DNA of 64,000 bases from Roseateles_B sp041905785 (GCA_041905785.1 JAYRKJ010000005.1:124001-188000), one strand, 5' to 3'. Shown: positions 1 through 9,808, counted from the first letter of the stretch. Numbers and translations: made by a program. The notes: generated by a model not told the origin, from the letters alone.

Positions 1-1
1 G

Positions 2-523
<522 letters not shown>

Positions 524-559
524 GGCCAGCCTGATCCGTCCGGGGGCGCCGTCCCCGTC

Positions 560-588
560 AGGCCGCGGGCAGTGCTCGCGGCCTTTTT
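560..588 (+). terminator. Rho-independent terminator after the RND pump gene
   Basis: A perfect 8-bp stem (AGGCCGCG pairing with CGCGGCCT) with a 9-nt loop runs straight into five T residues. It lies 37 bp after the pump stop codon and points in the same direction, so it should end that transcript and insulate the next gene. Confidence 0.85.
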
Positions 589-745
589 GCTGTGGAGGGC
601 CTGCGGGCGCTGTGCGATCCGTGCACTGTTGCCGCGCTGCGCGGATATTTGGCGCGCCGGATTCGCCTGCCGGAGCTCGCGAGTGCAGACTTGCCTATCA
701 TCCGCGCCGCCGGCTTCCGGCCCCGACCCTGTCCCATTGCCCACC

Positions 746-1516
746 ATGCGCGCACTCGTTCTCGCCCTCATCCTCAGCGGCCTCGGCTGTGGCCCGCTGG
801 CCTGGGCCGAGGGCGCCTCGGCGCCGGCTGCCGAGCCGCTGCGCCTGCTCACCGAGGATTTCCCGCCGGTCAATTTTCAGCAGGATGGGGTGGTCAAGGG
901 GCTCTCGGTCGAGGTCGTGCAAGAGATCGAGCGGCGGCTGGGCCTCAAGGACGAGATCATCCTGATGCCCTGGTCGCGCGCCTATCGCGAGGTGCAGGGG
1001 CCGGGGCGGATCGCGCTCTTCGCCATGGCGCGGACACCCGCGCGGGAAAAGCTGTTCAAGTGGGTGGGCCCCATCGTCACCTTCTACAGCTCGCTGTATG
1101 CCCCGGCACGCGGCGGCATGCGCCTGCGCTCGATGGAGGATGCCAAGCGGGCCGAGTCGGTGCTGGTCGTGCGGGACTGGTACACCGCCGAGCAGCTGGC
1201 CAGCATGGGCTTCAAGAACCTGGTGCCGGTGGCCGATCCCGCCACCGCCATCCGCATGACCCTGGCAGGGCGGGCGACGCTGTTCGCAACCGAGCGGCTC
1301 TCCATGCCGCAGACCATGGCGCAGGCCGGCATTCCCGAGGAAAGCCTGGAGATCGTCTACAGCTACGCCAGCTCAGAGGGCTACATCGCCTTCTCGCACG
1401 AAACGCCAGACAGCCAGGTTCAGGCCTGGAACGAGAAGCTGCGCGAGATGAAGCGTGACGGCAGCTTCCGCACCATCTACAAGCGCTGGCTGCCCAACGA
1501 CAACCCGCCGCAATGA
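746..1516 (+). CDS. Periplasmic solute-binding protein, family 3 (amino-acid type)
   Basis: A 256-residue secreted protein with a clear signal peptide (MRALVLALILSGLGC, ending near LAWAEG). A single family-3 solute-binding fold follows, recognisable from LRLLTEDFPPVNF at the N-terminus and the C-terminal LREMKRDGSFRTIYKRWL. Proteins of this type usually bind polar amino acids or similar small ligands. No permease or ATPase lies beside it, so it may be a stand-alone binding protein or feed a distant transporter. The start was chosen at the ATG beginning the signal peptide; the open frame upstream of it is not protein-like. It is convergent with the glucokinase gene. Confidence 0.8.
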   Translation: MRALVLALILSGLGCGPLAWAEGASAPAAEPLRLLTEDFPPVNFQQDGVVKGLSVEVVQEIERRLGLKDEIILMPWSRAYREVQGPGRIALFAMARTPAREKLFKWVGPIVTFYSSLYAPARGGMRLRSMEDAKRAESVLVVRDWYTAEQLASMGFKNLVPVADPATAIRMTLAGRATLFATERLSMPQTMAQAGIPEESLEIVYSYASSEGYIAFSHETPDSQVQAWNEKLREMKRDGSFRTIYKRWLPNDNPPQ

Positions 1517-1568
1517 AGGAGATGGCGATGCGGCCGGCCAGGCTGCATGCCGGACGTCAAACCGGACT

Positions 1569-2540
1569 TCATGCCAGCGCCAAGGCCATCCCGCGCAGCG
1601 CAGGCGACTCCTGGGCAGTGATCAGGTAGACCGGCATCTGCTCCAGCAAGGGACGCATCCGGCCCTTGGCCAGAAAACGCTCTCGGAAGCAGGAGCGCTG
1701 CAAGGCGTCGGCCATGCGGGGCAGGACCCCGCCGCCCAGGTAGACGCCCGCTCGGGCGCCCAGGGTCAGCGCCAGGTTGCCCGCCATCGCGCCCAGCAGA
1801 CCGAAGAACAGCGCCAGGGTTTCTTCTGCCAGCGCGTCGCCGCGCGACAACGCGGCTTGCGTGAGTTCGTGGGGCTGGCCGTAGCGCGGCGTCGCGCCAT
1901 CCAACGCGCACAAGGCCTCGTAGGTCCAGACCAGCCCCGGCCCGGAGAGCACGCGCTCTGCCGAGGCATGACCGAAGCGCTGCTGCAACTGATCCAGCAC
2001 CCGCCACTCGCGCTCGTTGCCGGCGCACAAGGTGGCATGGCCGCCCTCGCTTTCCAGGGCCCGCCAGCCGCCTCCGGCCTCGGGCAGCAGCCCCGAGACG
2101 CCCAGCCCCGTGCCCGGCCCGATCAGTGCACGCGCCGCGTCCGGCAGGGCCGGGCCGCCGCCCAGGTGCAGCAGCTCGTCCTCACGCAAGGTGGGCAAGG
2201 CCAGGGCCAGGGCGGAAAAATCGTTGTAGATGACCAGACGCTGCAGGCCCAATGCCTGGCGCAAGGCTTCGGTCGAGAAGGACCAGTGGTGGTTGGTCAT
2301 CTGGATCCAATCGCCGGTGACGGGATTGGCCAGGCCCAAGGCGGCAAGTTGCGGACGGCGACGGCCGTTGTGCTGGAGATAGGTCTCGATCGCCTGCTGG
2401 AGCTGGCGAAAGTCCTGACAGGGCAGGCTTTGCACGCATTCCAGCGCCGCCCCGGCATGAGCCTGCCAGGCAAAGCGGGCGTTGGTGCCGCCGATGTCGC
2501 CCACCAGCCTGGGCAGAGTGCGATGCAGTTCGCGTGTCAT
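1569..2540 (-). CDS. glk: Glucokinase
   Basis: ATP-dependent glucokinase (glucose to glucose 6-phosphate) of the bacterial Glk family, 323 residues, cytoplasmic. The N-terminal phosphate-binding motif DIGGTNARF is intact. The sugar-binding region with LANPVTGDWIQMTN, the nucleotide-binding GPGTGLGVS and the ESEGGHATL segment are also visible. The ATG overlaps the stop of the upstream ABC ATPase gene by four bases (ATGA), so translation is probably coupled. Being last in a sugar-transport operon suggests that the imported sugar is glucose or yields glucose. Confidence 0.93.
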   Translation of the reverse strand: MTRELHRTLPRLVGDIGGTNARFAWQAHAGAALECVQSLPCQDFRQLQQAIETYLQHNGRRRPQLAALGLANPVTGDWIQMTNHHWSFSTEALRQALGLQRLVIYNDFSALALALPTLREDELLHLGGGPALPDAARALIGPGTGLGVSGLLPEAGGGWRALESEGGHATLCAGNEREWRVLDQLQQRFGHASAERVLSGPGLVWTYEALCALDGATPRYGQPHELTQAALSRGDALAEETLALFFGLLGAMAGNLALTLGARAGVYLGGGVLPRMADALQRSCFRERFLAKGRMRPLLEQMPVYLITAQESPALRGMALALA

Positions 2541-3601
2541 GCAAGGCGCCTTTCGTCCTGGCCCCTGAACAGATGGACGGCCTGCGCCGCCCACTGCAGA
2601 TGGACCGTGTCCCCCACCTGGGCGTGCAGCGCTCCCGGCACGCGGCTGGTCAGGCGGCCCACCGGCGTCTCGACGGTGGCGTAGGTGTCAGGGCCCGTGG
2701 GTTCGATCATGTGCAACCGGCCAGGCAGACCCTGGTCGGCCAGGCGGACGTCCTCGGGACGCAGGCCATACAGCAGTTCCTGGCTGGCCAGCGGCTGCAG
2801 GGCCAGGCGCTGGGCATCGGACAGCGGCAAGACCTGACCCCCGGCCTGCGCGGCCTGGCCATCGAAGCGGGCGGCGACGAAGTTCATGGTCGGCGAGCCG
2901 ATGAACTCCGCCACGAAGCGGTTGGCAGGCCGGCTGTAGATGTCCTCCGGCGTGCCGAACTGCTGGACCTGCCCGTCCTTCATCACCGCGATGCGGTCGC
3001 CCAGGGTCATGGCTTCGACCTGGTCATGCGTCACATAGACGGTGGTGGTGCGCGTGCGCTGGTGCAGCAGCTTGATTTCGGCCCGCATCTCCACCCGCAG
3101 CTTGGCGTCCAGGTTGGACAGCGGCTCGTCGAAGAGGAAGAGCTTGGGATCACGCGCCAGCGCCCGTCCCATGGCCACGCGCTGGCGCTGGCCGCCGGAG
3201 AGCTGGCCCGGCTTGCGCTGCAGCAGATGCTCGATCTGCAGCATCTTGGCCACGCGGGCCACGGCGGCTTCGCGCTCGGCACGCTGCATGCCGCGCATCT
3301 CCAGCGCGAAGGCGATGTTCTGGGCTACGTTCATGTTCGGGTAGAGCGCGTAGCTCTGGAACACCATGGCGATGTCGCGGTCCTTGGACGGCAGGTTCGT
3401 CACGTCGCGCTCGCCGATGTGGATGCGCCCGCTGCTGGGGTGTTCCAGCCCGGCGATCATGGCCAGCAGCGTCGACTTGCCGCAGCCCGAGGGGCCCACG
3501 AGGATGAGGAATTCGCCGGCCTCGATCTCCAGGTCTATGCCCTTGAGGATCTCGACGCTGCCGTAGCCCTTGCGAATCGATTGGAGGGTCAGTGCACCCA
3601 T
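2537..3601 (-). CDS. ugpC: Carbohydrate ABC transporter ATP-binding protein (MalK/UgpC type)
   Basis: The ATPase subunit of a carbohydrate importer, 354 residues. It has the Walker A GPSGCGKST, Q-loop FQSYALYP, signature LSGGQRQRVAMGRAL, Walker B FLFDEPLSNLD and the switch His in VTHDQVEA. The C-terminal regulatory (TOBE/MalK) domain has GLRPEDVRL. Family members power uptake of maltose, glucose, glycerol 3-phosphate and similar compounds, so the symbol names the family and not the substrate. It lies between the two permease genes and glk on one strand. Confidence 0.92.
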   Translation of the reverse strand: MGALTLQSIRKGYGSVEILKGIDLEIEAGEFLILVGPSGCGKSTLLAMIAGLEHPSSGRIHIGERDVTNLPSKDRDIAMVFQSYALYPNMNVAQNIAFALEMRGMQRAEREAAVARVAKMLQIEHLLQRKPGQLSGGQRQRVAMGRALARDPKLFLFDEPLSNLDAKLRVEMRAEIKLLHQRTRTTTVYVTHDQVEAMTLGDRIAVMKDGQVQQFGTPEDIYSRPANRFVAEFIGSPTMNFVAARFDGQAAQAGGQVLPLSDAQRLALQPLASQELLYGLRPEDVRLADQGLPGRLHMIEPTGPDTYATVETPVGRLTSRVPGALHAQVGDTVHLQWAAQAVHLFRGQDERRLA

Positions 3602-3605
3602 GGTG

Positions 3606-4481
3606 TCATCCTTTCACGGCGCCGGCGGTGAGGCCGCGCACGAAGTATTTGCCCGCCAGCACATAGACCAGCAGGGTGGGCGCGGCGGCGATCAGCGCTG
3701 CGGCCATGTCCACGTTGTATTCCTTGACCGAGCTGGAGGTGTTGGCCAGGTTGTTGAGGCCCACGGTGATGGGCTTGGCGTCGGCACCCGAGAACACCAC
3801 GCCGTAGAGGAAGTCGTTCCAGATCGCCGTGAACTGCCAGATCAGCGTCACCACCAGAATGGGGCCGGACAGCGGCAGCACGATGCGCCAGAAGATCTGC
3901 CAGAAGCCGGCGCCATCGAGCATGGCGGCCTTGACGAGCTCGTCAGGCAGCCCGGCGTAGTAGTTGCGGAAGAACAGCGTGGTCGAGGGCAGGCCGGCCA
4001 GCACGTGCACCAGCACCAGGCCGGCCAGCGAGTTGGCCAGGCCCAGTTGCCCCAGCACCTGGCTCATGGGCAGCAGCACCACCTGCATGGGCATGAAGAC
4101 GCCGAACAGCATCAGCGCGAAGACGAGCTCGCTGCCGCGGAAGCGCCACTTGGTCAGCACATAGCCGTTGACGGCGCCCAGGGCCGTGGAGATCAGCACC
4201 GCCGGCACCACCATGGCCACGGAGTTGAGGAAGAAGGGCTTCAGGCCGTTGCAGTCCGTGCCGGTACAGGCGCTGGACCAGGCCTTGGACCAGGCGCCGA
4301 ACTCAGGTGCCGCAGGCAGCGACAGCAGGCTGCCCTGGCGCAGTTCCTCCATGCTCTTGAAGGCGGTGCTGAGCATGACATACAGCGGCATCAGGTAGAC
4401 GAAGGCCAGCAGGCCCAGGGCGGCGAAAAGCACCAGACGGCCCAGGCTCAGGCGTGGCGCGGCAATCGGGGCGTGGCTCAT
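3606..4481 (-). CDS. Carbohydrate ABC transporter permease (MalG/GtsC type)
   Basis: A 291-residue inner-membrane permease with about six hydrophobic helices. The cytoplasmic EAA loop is visible as ELVKAAMLDGAGFWQIFWRIVLPLSGP, which docks the ATPase. The start at MSHAPIAAP was chosen because it overlaps the upstream permease stop by four bases (ATGA) and is followed at once by the first membrane helix; the longer open frame upstream is antisense noise. It forms a heterodimer with the neighbouring permease. Confidence 0.92.
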   Translation of the reverse strand: MSHAPIAAPRLSLGRLVLFAALGLLAFVYLMPLYVMLSTAFKSMEELRQGSLLSLPAAPEFGAWSKAWSSACTGTDCNGLKPFFLNSVAMVVPAVLISTALGAVNGYVLTKWRFRGSELVFALMLFGVFMPMQVVLLPMSQVLGQLGLANSLAGLVLVHVLAGLPSTTLFFRNYYAGLPDELVKAAMLDGAGFWQIFWRIVLPLSGPILVVTLIWQFTAIWNDFLYGVVFSGADAKPITVGLNNLANTSSSVKEYNVDMAAALIAAAPTLLVYVLAGKYFVRGLTAGAVKG

Positions 4482-5359
4482 GCATGCCTCCCGCGTTGAC
4501 GGAGTTCGGAGTAGAGATAGGGCACGACGATGGCGGCGATGGTGGCAAGCATCACGGTGGCGCTGGCCGCGCCCAGGCCGATCTGGCCGCGGCTGAAGGC
4601 CATGGTGTACATGAAGGTGGCGGGCAGGTCCGTCGCATAGCCGGGGCCGCCGGCAGTCAGCGCCATCACCAGGTCGAAGCTTTTGATGGCCAAGTGGCTC
4701 ACCACCATCAGCGTCGAGAAGAAGACCGGGCGCAGGCTGGGGATCAGGATGCGCCAGTAGATGCGCGGCAGGCTGGCGCCATCGACCTGTGCGGCCTTGA
4801 TGATGCTGTCGTCGATGCCGCGCAGACCTGCGAGGAACAGCGCCATCACGAAGCCCGAGCTCTGCCAGATGGCGGCGATGACCACACAGTAGATCGCCAT
4901 GTCGGCGTCCACCAGCCAGTCGAAGCGCGCGTTCTCGAAGCCCCATTGCTGCAGCAGGTGCTCCAGCCCGAGGCCGGGGTTGAGGATCCATTTCCAGGCC
5001 GTGCCCGTCACGATGAAGGACAGGGCCATGGGGTAGAGGTAGACGGTGCGCAGCACGCCTTCGGCGCGGATGCGCTGGTCCAGCAGGATGGCCAGCAGCA
5101 GGCCCATGAGCGTGGCGCCACCGACGAACAGCGTGCCGAACACGGCCAGGTTGCGCAGGGCCAGCGTCCAGCGTTCGGACTCGAAAAGCAGGGTGTACTG
5201 GGACAGGCCCACGAACTCATAGTTGGGCAGCAGCCGGGAGGCGGTGAGCGAGAGCACACCGTTCCAGGCCATCAGGCCGTAGATGAAGAAGAGCGCCAGC
5301 AGGAAGGAAGGCGCCAGGACCAGCTTGGGCAGCCAGGGGCTGCGGGGTGGGGCATTCAT
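4478..5359 (-). CDS. Carbohydrate ABC transporter permease (MalF/GtsB type)
   Basis: A 293-residue inner-membrane permease, partner of the downstream MalG-type protein. The EAA loop reads SIIKAAQVDGASLPRIYWRILIPSL. The N-terminal part MNAPPRSPWLPKLVLAPSF leads directly into the first helix, which fixes the start better than the upstream in-frame ATG. A family without the long MalF periplasmic insertion (glucose/mannose-type, as in Pseudomonas Gts) fits this length. A 208-bp gap with a stem-loop separates it from the binding-protein gene. Confidence 0.92.
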   Translation of the reverse strand: MNAPPRSPWLPKLVLAPSFLLALFFIYGLMAWNGVLSLTASRLLPNYEFVGLSQYTLLFESERWTLALRNLAVFGTLFVGGATLMGLLLAILLDQRIRAEGVLRTVYLYPMALSFIVTGTAWKWILNPGLGLEHLLQQWGFENARFDWLVDADMAIYCVVIAAIWQSSGFVMALFLAGLRGIDDSIIKAAQVDGASLPRIYWRILIPSLRPVFFSTLMVVSHLAIKSFDLVMALTAGGPGYATDLPATFMYTMAFSRGQIGLGAASATVMLATIAAIVVPYLYSELRQRGRHA

Positions 5360-5529
5360 GACGGGCCTTTGGAAGGCGGCAAACGGGGGAAACGAGACAA
5401 GCGCGGGTTCAAAAAAGGCCTGCACGCCCGAGCCGCTGCGCTACGGTGAGACACCCTGCGGACGAGCGCAGGCGTGCAGGCAAGGGTCCACGGCGGAACC
5501 CGAGCTACAAGAGAACCTTGAGGGAGAAG

Positions 5530-5562
5530 GCGGCAGGGGGCGCAAGGGCCGCCCCTTGCCGC
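5530..5562 (-). other. Intercistronic stem-loop between binding-protein and permease genes
   Basis: A ~12-bp imperfect inverted repeat (one G-T pair, 9-nt loop) sits just beyond the stop codon of the binding-protein gene, before the 208-bp gap to the permeases. It has no T-tract. Such hairpins after malE-type genes usually stabilise the upstream message, giving more binding protein than permease. That role is inferred here from position. Confidence 0.45.
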
Positions 5563-5567
5563 GGCGC

Positions 5568-6830
5568 TCAGCGCTGCTTGGCCGCGGCGACGAGGCGGTC
5601 CATGGCCTGGGCCGTGCTCATCTTGTCGCTGTTCCAGAACTGGCTGACCACGTCTTTGATGGCACCTTCGCTGGCCGAGGGAACGGCCATGCCGTGCGCA
5701 ATGGACGGCACGAGGGTGGCGGCCTTGGCGCTGTCGGCGAAGTCCTTGGCCGATGCGCGAGCGCAGTCGTCGAACTTGTCCATCTTCATGCCCATGCGCA
5801 CCGGGATGGAGCCCTTGTTCAGGTTGAACAGCTCCTGGAAGTCCGGCGACATGATGGCCGAGGCCAGGTCGCGCTGTGCCTTCTGGTTGGCCTCGTTCTT
5901 GAGCTTGAAGAGGGCGAAGGAGTCGATGTTGAAGGTGAAGGCCCGGGCGGTGCCGGGAGCGGGCAGGCACAGGAAGTCCCTGCCCGCCGTCTTGCCGGCG
6001 GCCACGAACTCGCCCTTGGCCCAGTCGCCCATGATCTGCATGCCGGCCTCGCCCTTGATGACCATGGCGGTGGCCAGGTTCCAGTCACGGCCGGGGGCGT
6101 TCTTGTCGGTGTAGTCCTTGAGGCGGCGGAAGGTGTTCAGCACCTTTTCCATCGTCGGGCTCTTGAGCGTGGCGGGATCCAGCTGCACCAGGGCCTTGCG
6201 GTAGAACTCCACGCCGCCCAGGCCCAGGGCCACGGCCTCGAAGCTGGTGAAGTCCTGCCAGTTCTGGCCGCCGTGGGCCAGGGGCACGATGCCGGCCTTC
6301 TTGAGTGCATCGGCCGTGGCGAAGAACTCGTCCCAGGTCGTCGGGGCCTTGGCGCCGGCCTTCTTCAGTGCTTCGGGGTTGACCCAGAGCCAGTTCACGC
6401 GGTGCACATTGACCGGTGCCGCGATGTAGTGGCCCTGGTACTTCATGATGTCGCTGACGACCTTGGGCAGGCTTTCATCCCACTTCTCGGCCTTGGCCAC
6501 CTCGTCCATATTGGCGAGCACGCCTTCCTGCGCCCATTCCTGCAGCGAGGGCCCCTTGATCTGCGCGGCGGCCGGGGCGTTGCCCGAGACCACGCGGGAC
6601 TTCAGCACGGTCATGGCCGAGTCGCCGCCACCGCCGGCCACGGCGAAGTCCTTCCAGCTGTGGCCCTTGGCCTGCAGTGTGGCTTTCAGGGCGACGGCGG
6701 CCTTGGCCTCGCCGCCGCTGGTCCACCAGTGCAGGACTTCGACCTCACCGGCCTGGGCGCCCAGGGTCGTGAAAAAGGCCGCCATGGCCAGGGGCAGGGG
6801 GCGCAGCGCCTTGATGCTTGCGTGTTTCAT
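5568..6830 (-). CDS. Sugar ABC transporter substrate-binding protein (glucose/GtsA-like)
   Basis: A 420-residue periplasmic binding protein of the extracellular solute-binding family 1. The signal peptide starts MKHASIKALRPLPLAM and ends near LGAQAGEVE. The mature N-terminus VEVLHWWTSGGE is typical of this family, as is the later GDWAKGEF region. A good ribosome binding site (GGAG, six bases before the ATG) supports the start. Similarity in style to Pseudomonas glucose-binding GtsA, plus a porin upstream and glk downstream, suggests glucose or a related aldose; this is inference. Confidence 0.9.
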   Translation of the reverse strand: MKHASIKALRPLPLAMAAFFTTLGAQAGEVEVLHWWTSGGEAKAAVALKATLQAKGHSWKDFAVAGGGGDSAMTVLKSRVVSGNAPAAAQIKGPSLQEWAQEGVLANMDEVAKAEKWDESLPKVVSDIMKYQGHYIAAPVNVHRVNWLWVNPEALKKAGAKAPTTWDEFFATADALKKAGIVPLAHGGQNWQDFTSFEAVALGLGGVEFYRKALVQLDPATLKSPTMEKVLNTFRRLKDYTDKNAPGRDWNLATAMVIKGEAGMQIMGDWAKGEFVAAGKTAGRDFLCLPAPGTARAFTFNIDSFALFKLKNEANQKAQRDLASAIMSPDFQELFNLNKGSIPVRMGMKMDKFDDCARASAKDFADSAKAATLVPSIAHGMAVPSASEGAIKDVVSQFWNSDKMSTAQAMDRLVAAAKQR

Positions 6831-6910
6831 GTATGTCTCCAGATGCTTGTGTGCATGCGACGCCAGGTGCGCTGGCGCCATTGTGCGTTCATCAGCCGTT
6901 CATCGATGAC

Positions 6911-8089
6911 TCAGAACCACCATTCGACCTGGGCGCCGGCGCTGGTGCCGGAGGTCTTGTCCGCGAAGGCGGCCTGTCCTGTGACGTTGCCGGCCGCGCT
7001 GTTCCAGCGGGCATGCGTCAGGTAGAGACGGAATTCGGGGCGGCTCCAGAAGTCGTTGGCGATGGAGAGTGTCGGGGCGATCGTGAATTTGGTCAGGCGG
7101 GCGGTGGCACCGCCATCGGGCTTGTACTGCGACACGCCCAGTTCGCTGACCAGCTTGAAGTGGCGGCTCATGCCATAGGATGCTCGCCCGCCGATGGACA
7201 TTGATTGGGTGCTCTTGCCCGCCGCGTCCGTCTCCTTGGCCAGCAGCAGCATGGCCTGGCCGCCGAACACGCCCTCCTGCCAGCCGATGGACTCCACCAG
7301 GCGGTAGCCCTTGGCCGAGGAGCCCGCGCCGAGGTCGCCGAAGTTGGAGTTCAGGCCGGCTGAGCCCTGGGCGTATTGCAGCCACAGGGTGTTGGTCAGG
7401 CCCGTGCCGAAGAGCTTGGCCTGGTCATGGCGCAAGGCCACGCCGGCGCCCGTTGTGCCGCCATCGAAGCTGCCCTTGGTCACGGTCAGGAAGACGTTCA
7501 GCTTGCCATCTTCGTTTGCGGCGATGTCCACCCATTCCACGTTGGCGCGGTGGCCCGGCTTTGCAGCGCTGGCTTCGGTCTTGTAGAAGGCGACGCCCAG
7601 CTTGCCAGGGCCACCGTCCAGACCCTTGACACCAGCGCCTACACCGGCCATCTCGGTGAAGAAGGTGTCGACGATGTGCACGTCACCGCGGCGGCCGCGC
7701 TCCTTGCCGATCCAGAAGGTGGCGTTTGGTGCGATGTCGAAGCCCTTGGCCTCGGCGAACATCTGCTCGATGGCCAGGCCCTTGCCGTCAGTGTCGGTGG
7801 CGCCGGTCCAGTGGTTGGTCATCAGGGTGACGCGGTAGTCCACGCCGTCTTTCTGAAAGCCTTGGCTGAGCTGGAACTCGCCGTAGAAGTCGCACTCGTT
7901 GCCGAGGCGGTACTTCATGCCCTTGCTGCCGCCACCGAGGGCATAGCAGGCGCGCGAGGCATTGTTGGAGGTGAGGCCGGGGCCGGCGCGGAAGTAGCCG
8001 GTCCAGTCCAGGGCCTGGGCGCTGGCGGCACAAAGGCCGAGACTCAGAAGCAGGGTCAGGCGCGTCAGCGCTTGCGGGGGGAACTTCAT
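6911..8089 (-). CDS. LamB-type carbohydrate porin (maltoporin family)
   Basis: A ~392-residue outer-membrane porin of the maltoporin family. The signal peptide is followed by ALDWTGYFRAGPGLTS, close to the LamB mature N-terminus (FHGYxRxGxG). The protein has alternating strands with RLGNECDFYGEFQLSQ, FWIGKERGRRGDVHIVDTFF and a C-terminal aromatic EWWF, as expected for a beta-barrel. The start was taken at MKFPPQAL, nine bases after a GGAG; an in-frame ATG six bases earlier is equally possible. It is the first transport gene of the sugar locus and has an AT-rich promoter region with direct repeats. Confidence 0.88.
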   Translation of the reverse strand: MKFPPQALTRLTLLLSLGLCAASAQALDWTGYFRAGPGLTSNNASRACYALGGGSKGMKYRLGNECDFYGEFQLSQGFQKDGVDYRVTLMTNHWTGATDTDGKGLAIEQMFAEAKGFDIAPNATFWIGKERGRRGDVHIVDTFFTEMAGVGAGVKGLDGGPGKLGVAFYKTEASAAKPGHRANVEWVDIAANEDGKLNVFLTVTKGSFDGGTTGAGVALRHDQAKLFGTGLTNTLWLQYAQGSAGLNSNFGDLGAGSSAKGYRLVESIGWQEGVFGGQAMLLLAKETDAAGKSTQSMSIGGRASYGMSRHFKLVSELGVSQYKPDGGATARLTKFTIAPTLSIANDFWSRPEFRLYLTHARWNSAAGNVTGQAAFADKTSGTSAGAQVEWWF

Positions 8090-8139
8090 TCGCATTGTCT
8101 CCATGTGGGGCCTCTGACGCCTGCGTCCGGTCGCAAGCA

Positions 8140-8195
8140 TTCATGAAGCATTTATGTTTTGTGCATGCGGAGTTAATGTTAATGTTTCGTTCATG
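8140..8195 (-). promoter_or_regulatory. Two pairs of 11-bp-spaced direct repeats upstream of the porin gene
   Basis: The 243-bp gap upstream of the porin is locally AT-rich. It contains TTCATG-N5-TTTATG (8140-8156) and TTAATG-N5-TTCATG (8179-8195), read on the plus strand. Each pair has copies exactly 11 bp apart, one helical turn, as expected for a dimeric OmpR-type response regulator. The OmpR-type regulator encoded just upstream on the same strand is the natural candidate. A similar TTCATC-N5-TTCATC lies at 6888-6904 before the binding-protein gene. The rest of the gap has a very GC-rich inverted repeat (about 8293-8330) after the kinase gene, without a T-tract. Confidence 0.5.
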
Positions 8196-8338
8196 TACGT
8201 TTATAGGTGATTACCACTAGCCGAAATCGCCGGCACGTCTGGCGCGGGCACGGCGACACCCAGGCAGGGGTGGTTCCTGCGCGAGGCAATGGGAGGCGGG
8301 GGCGGGCGCCCCCCCGCCCGCGGGGGGGCACCCTGGCT

Positions 8339-9808
8339 TCAGCGGCTCAGCGCAAGCGCCAGCTGCAGCTGCAGTCCTCGCGGCTGTACGGGGGCAGCAC
8401 TGACGCGGCCGCCATGGCGTTCGACGATTTCCTTGACGATGGCCAGCCCCAGGCCGCAGCCATTGCCGCTCAGGGTGCCGCGGTAGAAACGTTCAAACAG
8501 ACGTCCCTCCGTGCCGGGGGGGACGCCAGGCCCGTTGTCGCGGATGGTGAGCGTGGCCCAGTCGGCGTCCCAACTGGCCTGCACGGTCACCGTGGCGCCG
8601 CGGCCGGCATAGCGCAGGGCGTTGTCTATCACGTTGACCAGCGCTTCCTTGAGCAACAGAGGCACGCCCTGCACCCACAGCGCCGTGGTGTCGTCCGCGG
8701 CCTCAAAGCCCAGGTCCACGCCGGCCTGGAGGGCGCGCGGCACCAGTTCGGCCGTGACTTCGCGGGCCAGCCGGGCGAGGTCCAGTCGGACCTTGGACTG
8801 CACGCCCTCGGACTCCGGTTCGGTGCGGGCCAGCGTGAGCAGCTGGTTGACCAGATGGGCGCTGCGGCTGGCGCTTTCGTGGACTCTCAGCAGGCGTTCA
8901 TGCAAGGCGGCCTCCGCTGGAAGCTTCACAGGCAGTTCGGCCGCCTCCTTCAGGGCCAGCTCGGTCTGGCTCTTCAGTCCGGCCAACGGCGTGCGCAGCT
9001 GGTGAGCCGCATCGCTGATGAAGCGGCGCTGGGCCTGCACATTGCTCTGCACGGCCTCCAGCAGCTCGTTGATGGCGCCGGCCAGGGTGCGCAGCTCCAG
9101 TGGTGCCACGTGCAGCTCGATGGGCCGCAAATCATTGGGCTTGCGGCCCTCCACGAGGCTGCGCAGCCGCGCGATGGGCGCCAGGCCTGCACGAATGCCG
9201 GCACCGACGATCATGGTCATCAGCACCATCAACAGCGACAGCGGTAAGACCATGTCGGTCAGCAAGCGCCGCGCGAGTTCTTCGCGATTGGCACTGGAGC
9301 GGCCGACCTGGACCAGCATGGTGCGGCCCTTGTCCTCGCCATCGGCATCGCCATAGCGCAGGTAGAGCGCCGCCACGCGCAGGCGGTCGCTGCCATGGGT
9401 CACCGAGTTGGGCACCTGACTGTCGTAGAAGTAGGGCTCGCCCATGCGGGGATGCTCGGGGATGGACTGCGGCAGCGGCAACTGGCGGTTGCCCAGGATG
9501 AATTCGCCGGGCGGGGAGCTGACGGTGTAGAGCAGCTTGTCGGCCGGGTCGGCCTCCAGCACGTCCTGGGCAGCGCGGGGGAAGTCGATCAGCAGGCCGG
9601 TGCCCATGGGCTTGACCTGCCGTGCCAGGGCCCGGCTGGCCTGGTACAGGCTGGCATCCACGGCCTGGTTGGCATAGCGCTCGGCGAGCTTGAAGGTAAA
9701 GAGCGCACCGCCCAGCCACAGCACCAGTTGGGGCAGCAGCAGCCACAGCAGCAGTTGCCGCCGCAGCGAGGTGCCGGCGCCGAACCAGTGGGCGAAGCGG
9801 CGCAGCAT
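8339..9808 (-). CDS. Sensor histidine kinase (TctE/QseC-like)
   Basis: A 489-residue membrane histidine kinase. A first membrane helix (LLLWLLLPQLVLWLGGALF) is followed by a ~150-residue periplasmic sensor and a second helix (MVLPLSLLMVLMTMIVGAG). A HAMP-like linker, the dimerisation domain with phospho-acceptor His in DAAHQLRTPLAG, and an ATPase domain with NVIDNALRYAG, DNGPGVPP and GLGLAIVKEIVERHGG come next. It starts 15 bp after the response-regulator stop, so the two form one operon. Placement directly upstream of the sugar porin/ABC genes suggests that it senses a sugar or carboxylate; the ligand is unknown. Confidence 0.92.
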   Translation of the reverse strand: MLRRFAHWFGAGTSLRRQLLLWLLLPQLVLWLGGALFTFKLAERYANQAVDASLYQASRALARQVKPMGTGLLIDFPRAAQDVLEADPADKLLYTVSSPPGEFILGNRQLPLPQSIPEHPRMGEPYFYDSQVPNSVTHGSDRLRVAALYLRYGDADGEDKGRTMLVQVGRSSANREELARRLLTDMVLPLSLLMVLMTMIVGAGIRAGLAPIARLRSLVEGRKPNDLRPIELHVAPLELRTLAGAINELLEAVQSNVQAQRRFISDAAHQLRTPLAGLKSQTELALKEAAELPVKLPAEAALHERLLRVHESASRSAHLVNQLLTLARTEPESEGVQSKVRLDLARLAREVTAELVPRALQAGVDLGFEAADDTTALWVQGVPLLLKEALVNVIDNALRYAGRGATVTVQASWDADWATLTIRDNGPGVPPGTEGRLFERFYRGTLSGNGCGLGLAIVKEIVERHGGRVSAAPVQPRGLQLQLALALSR

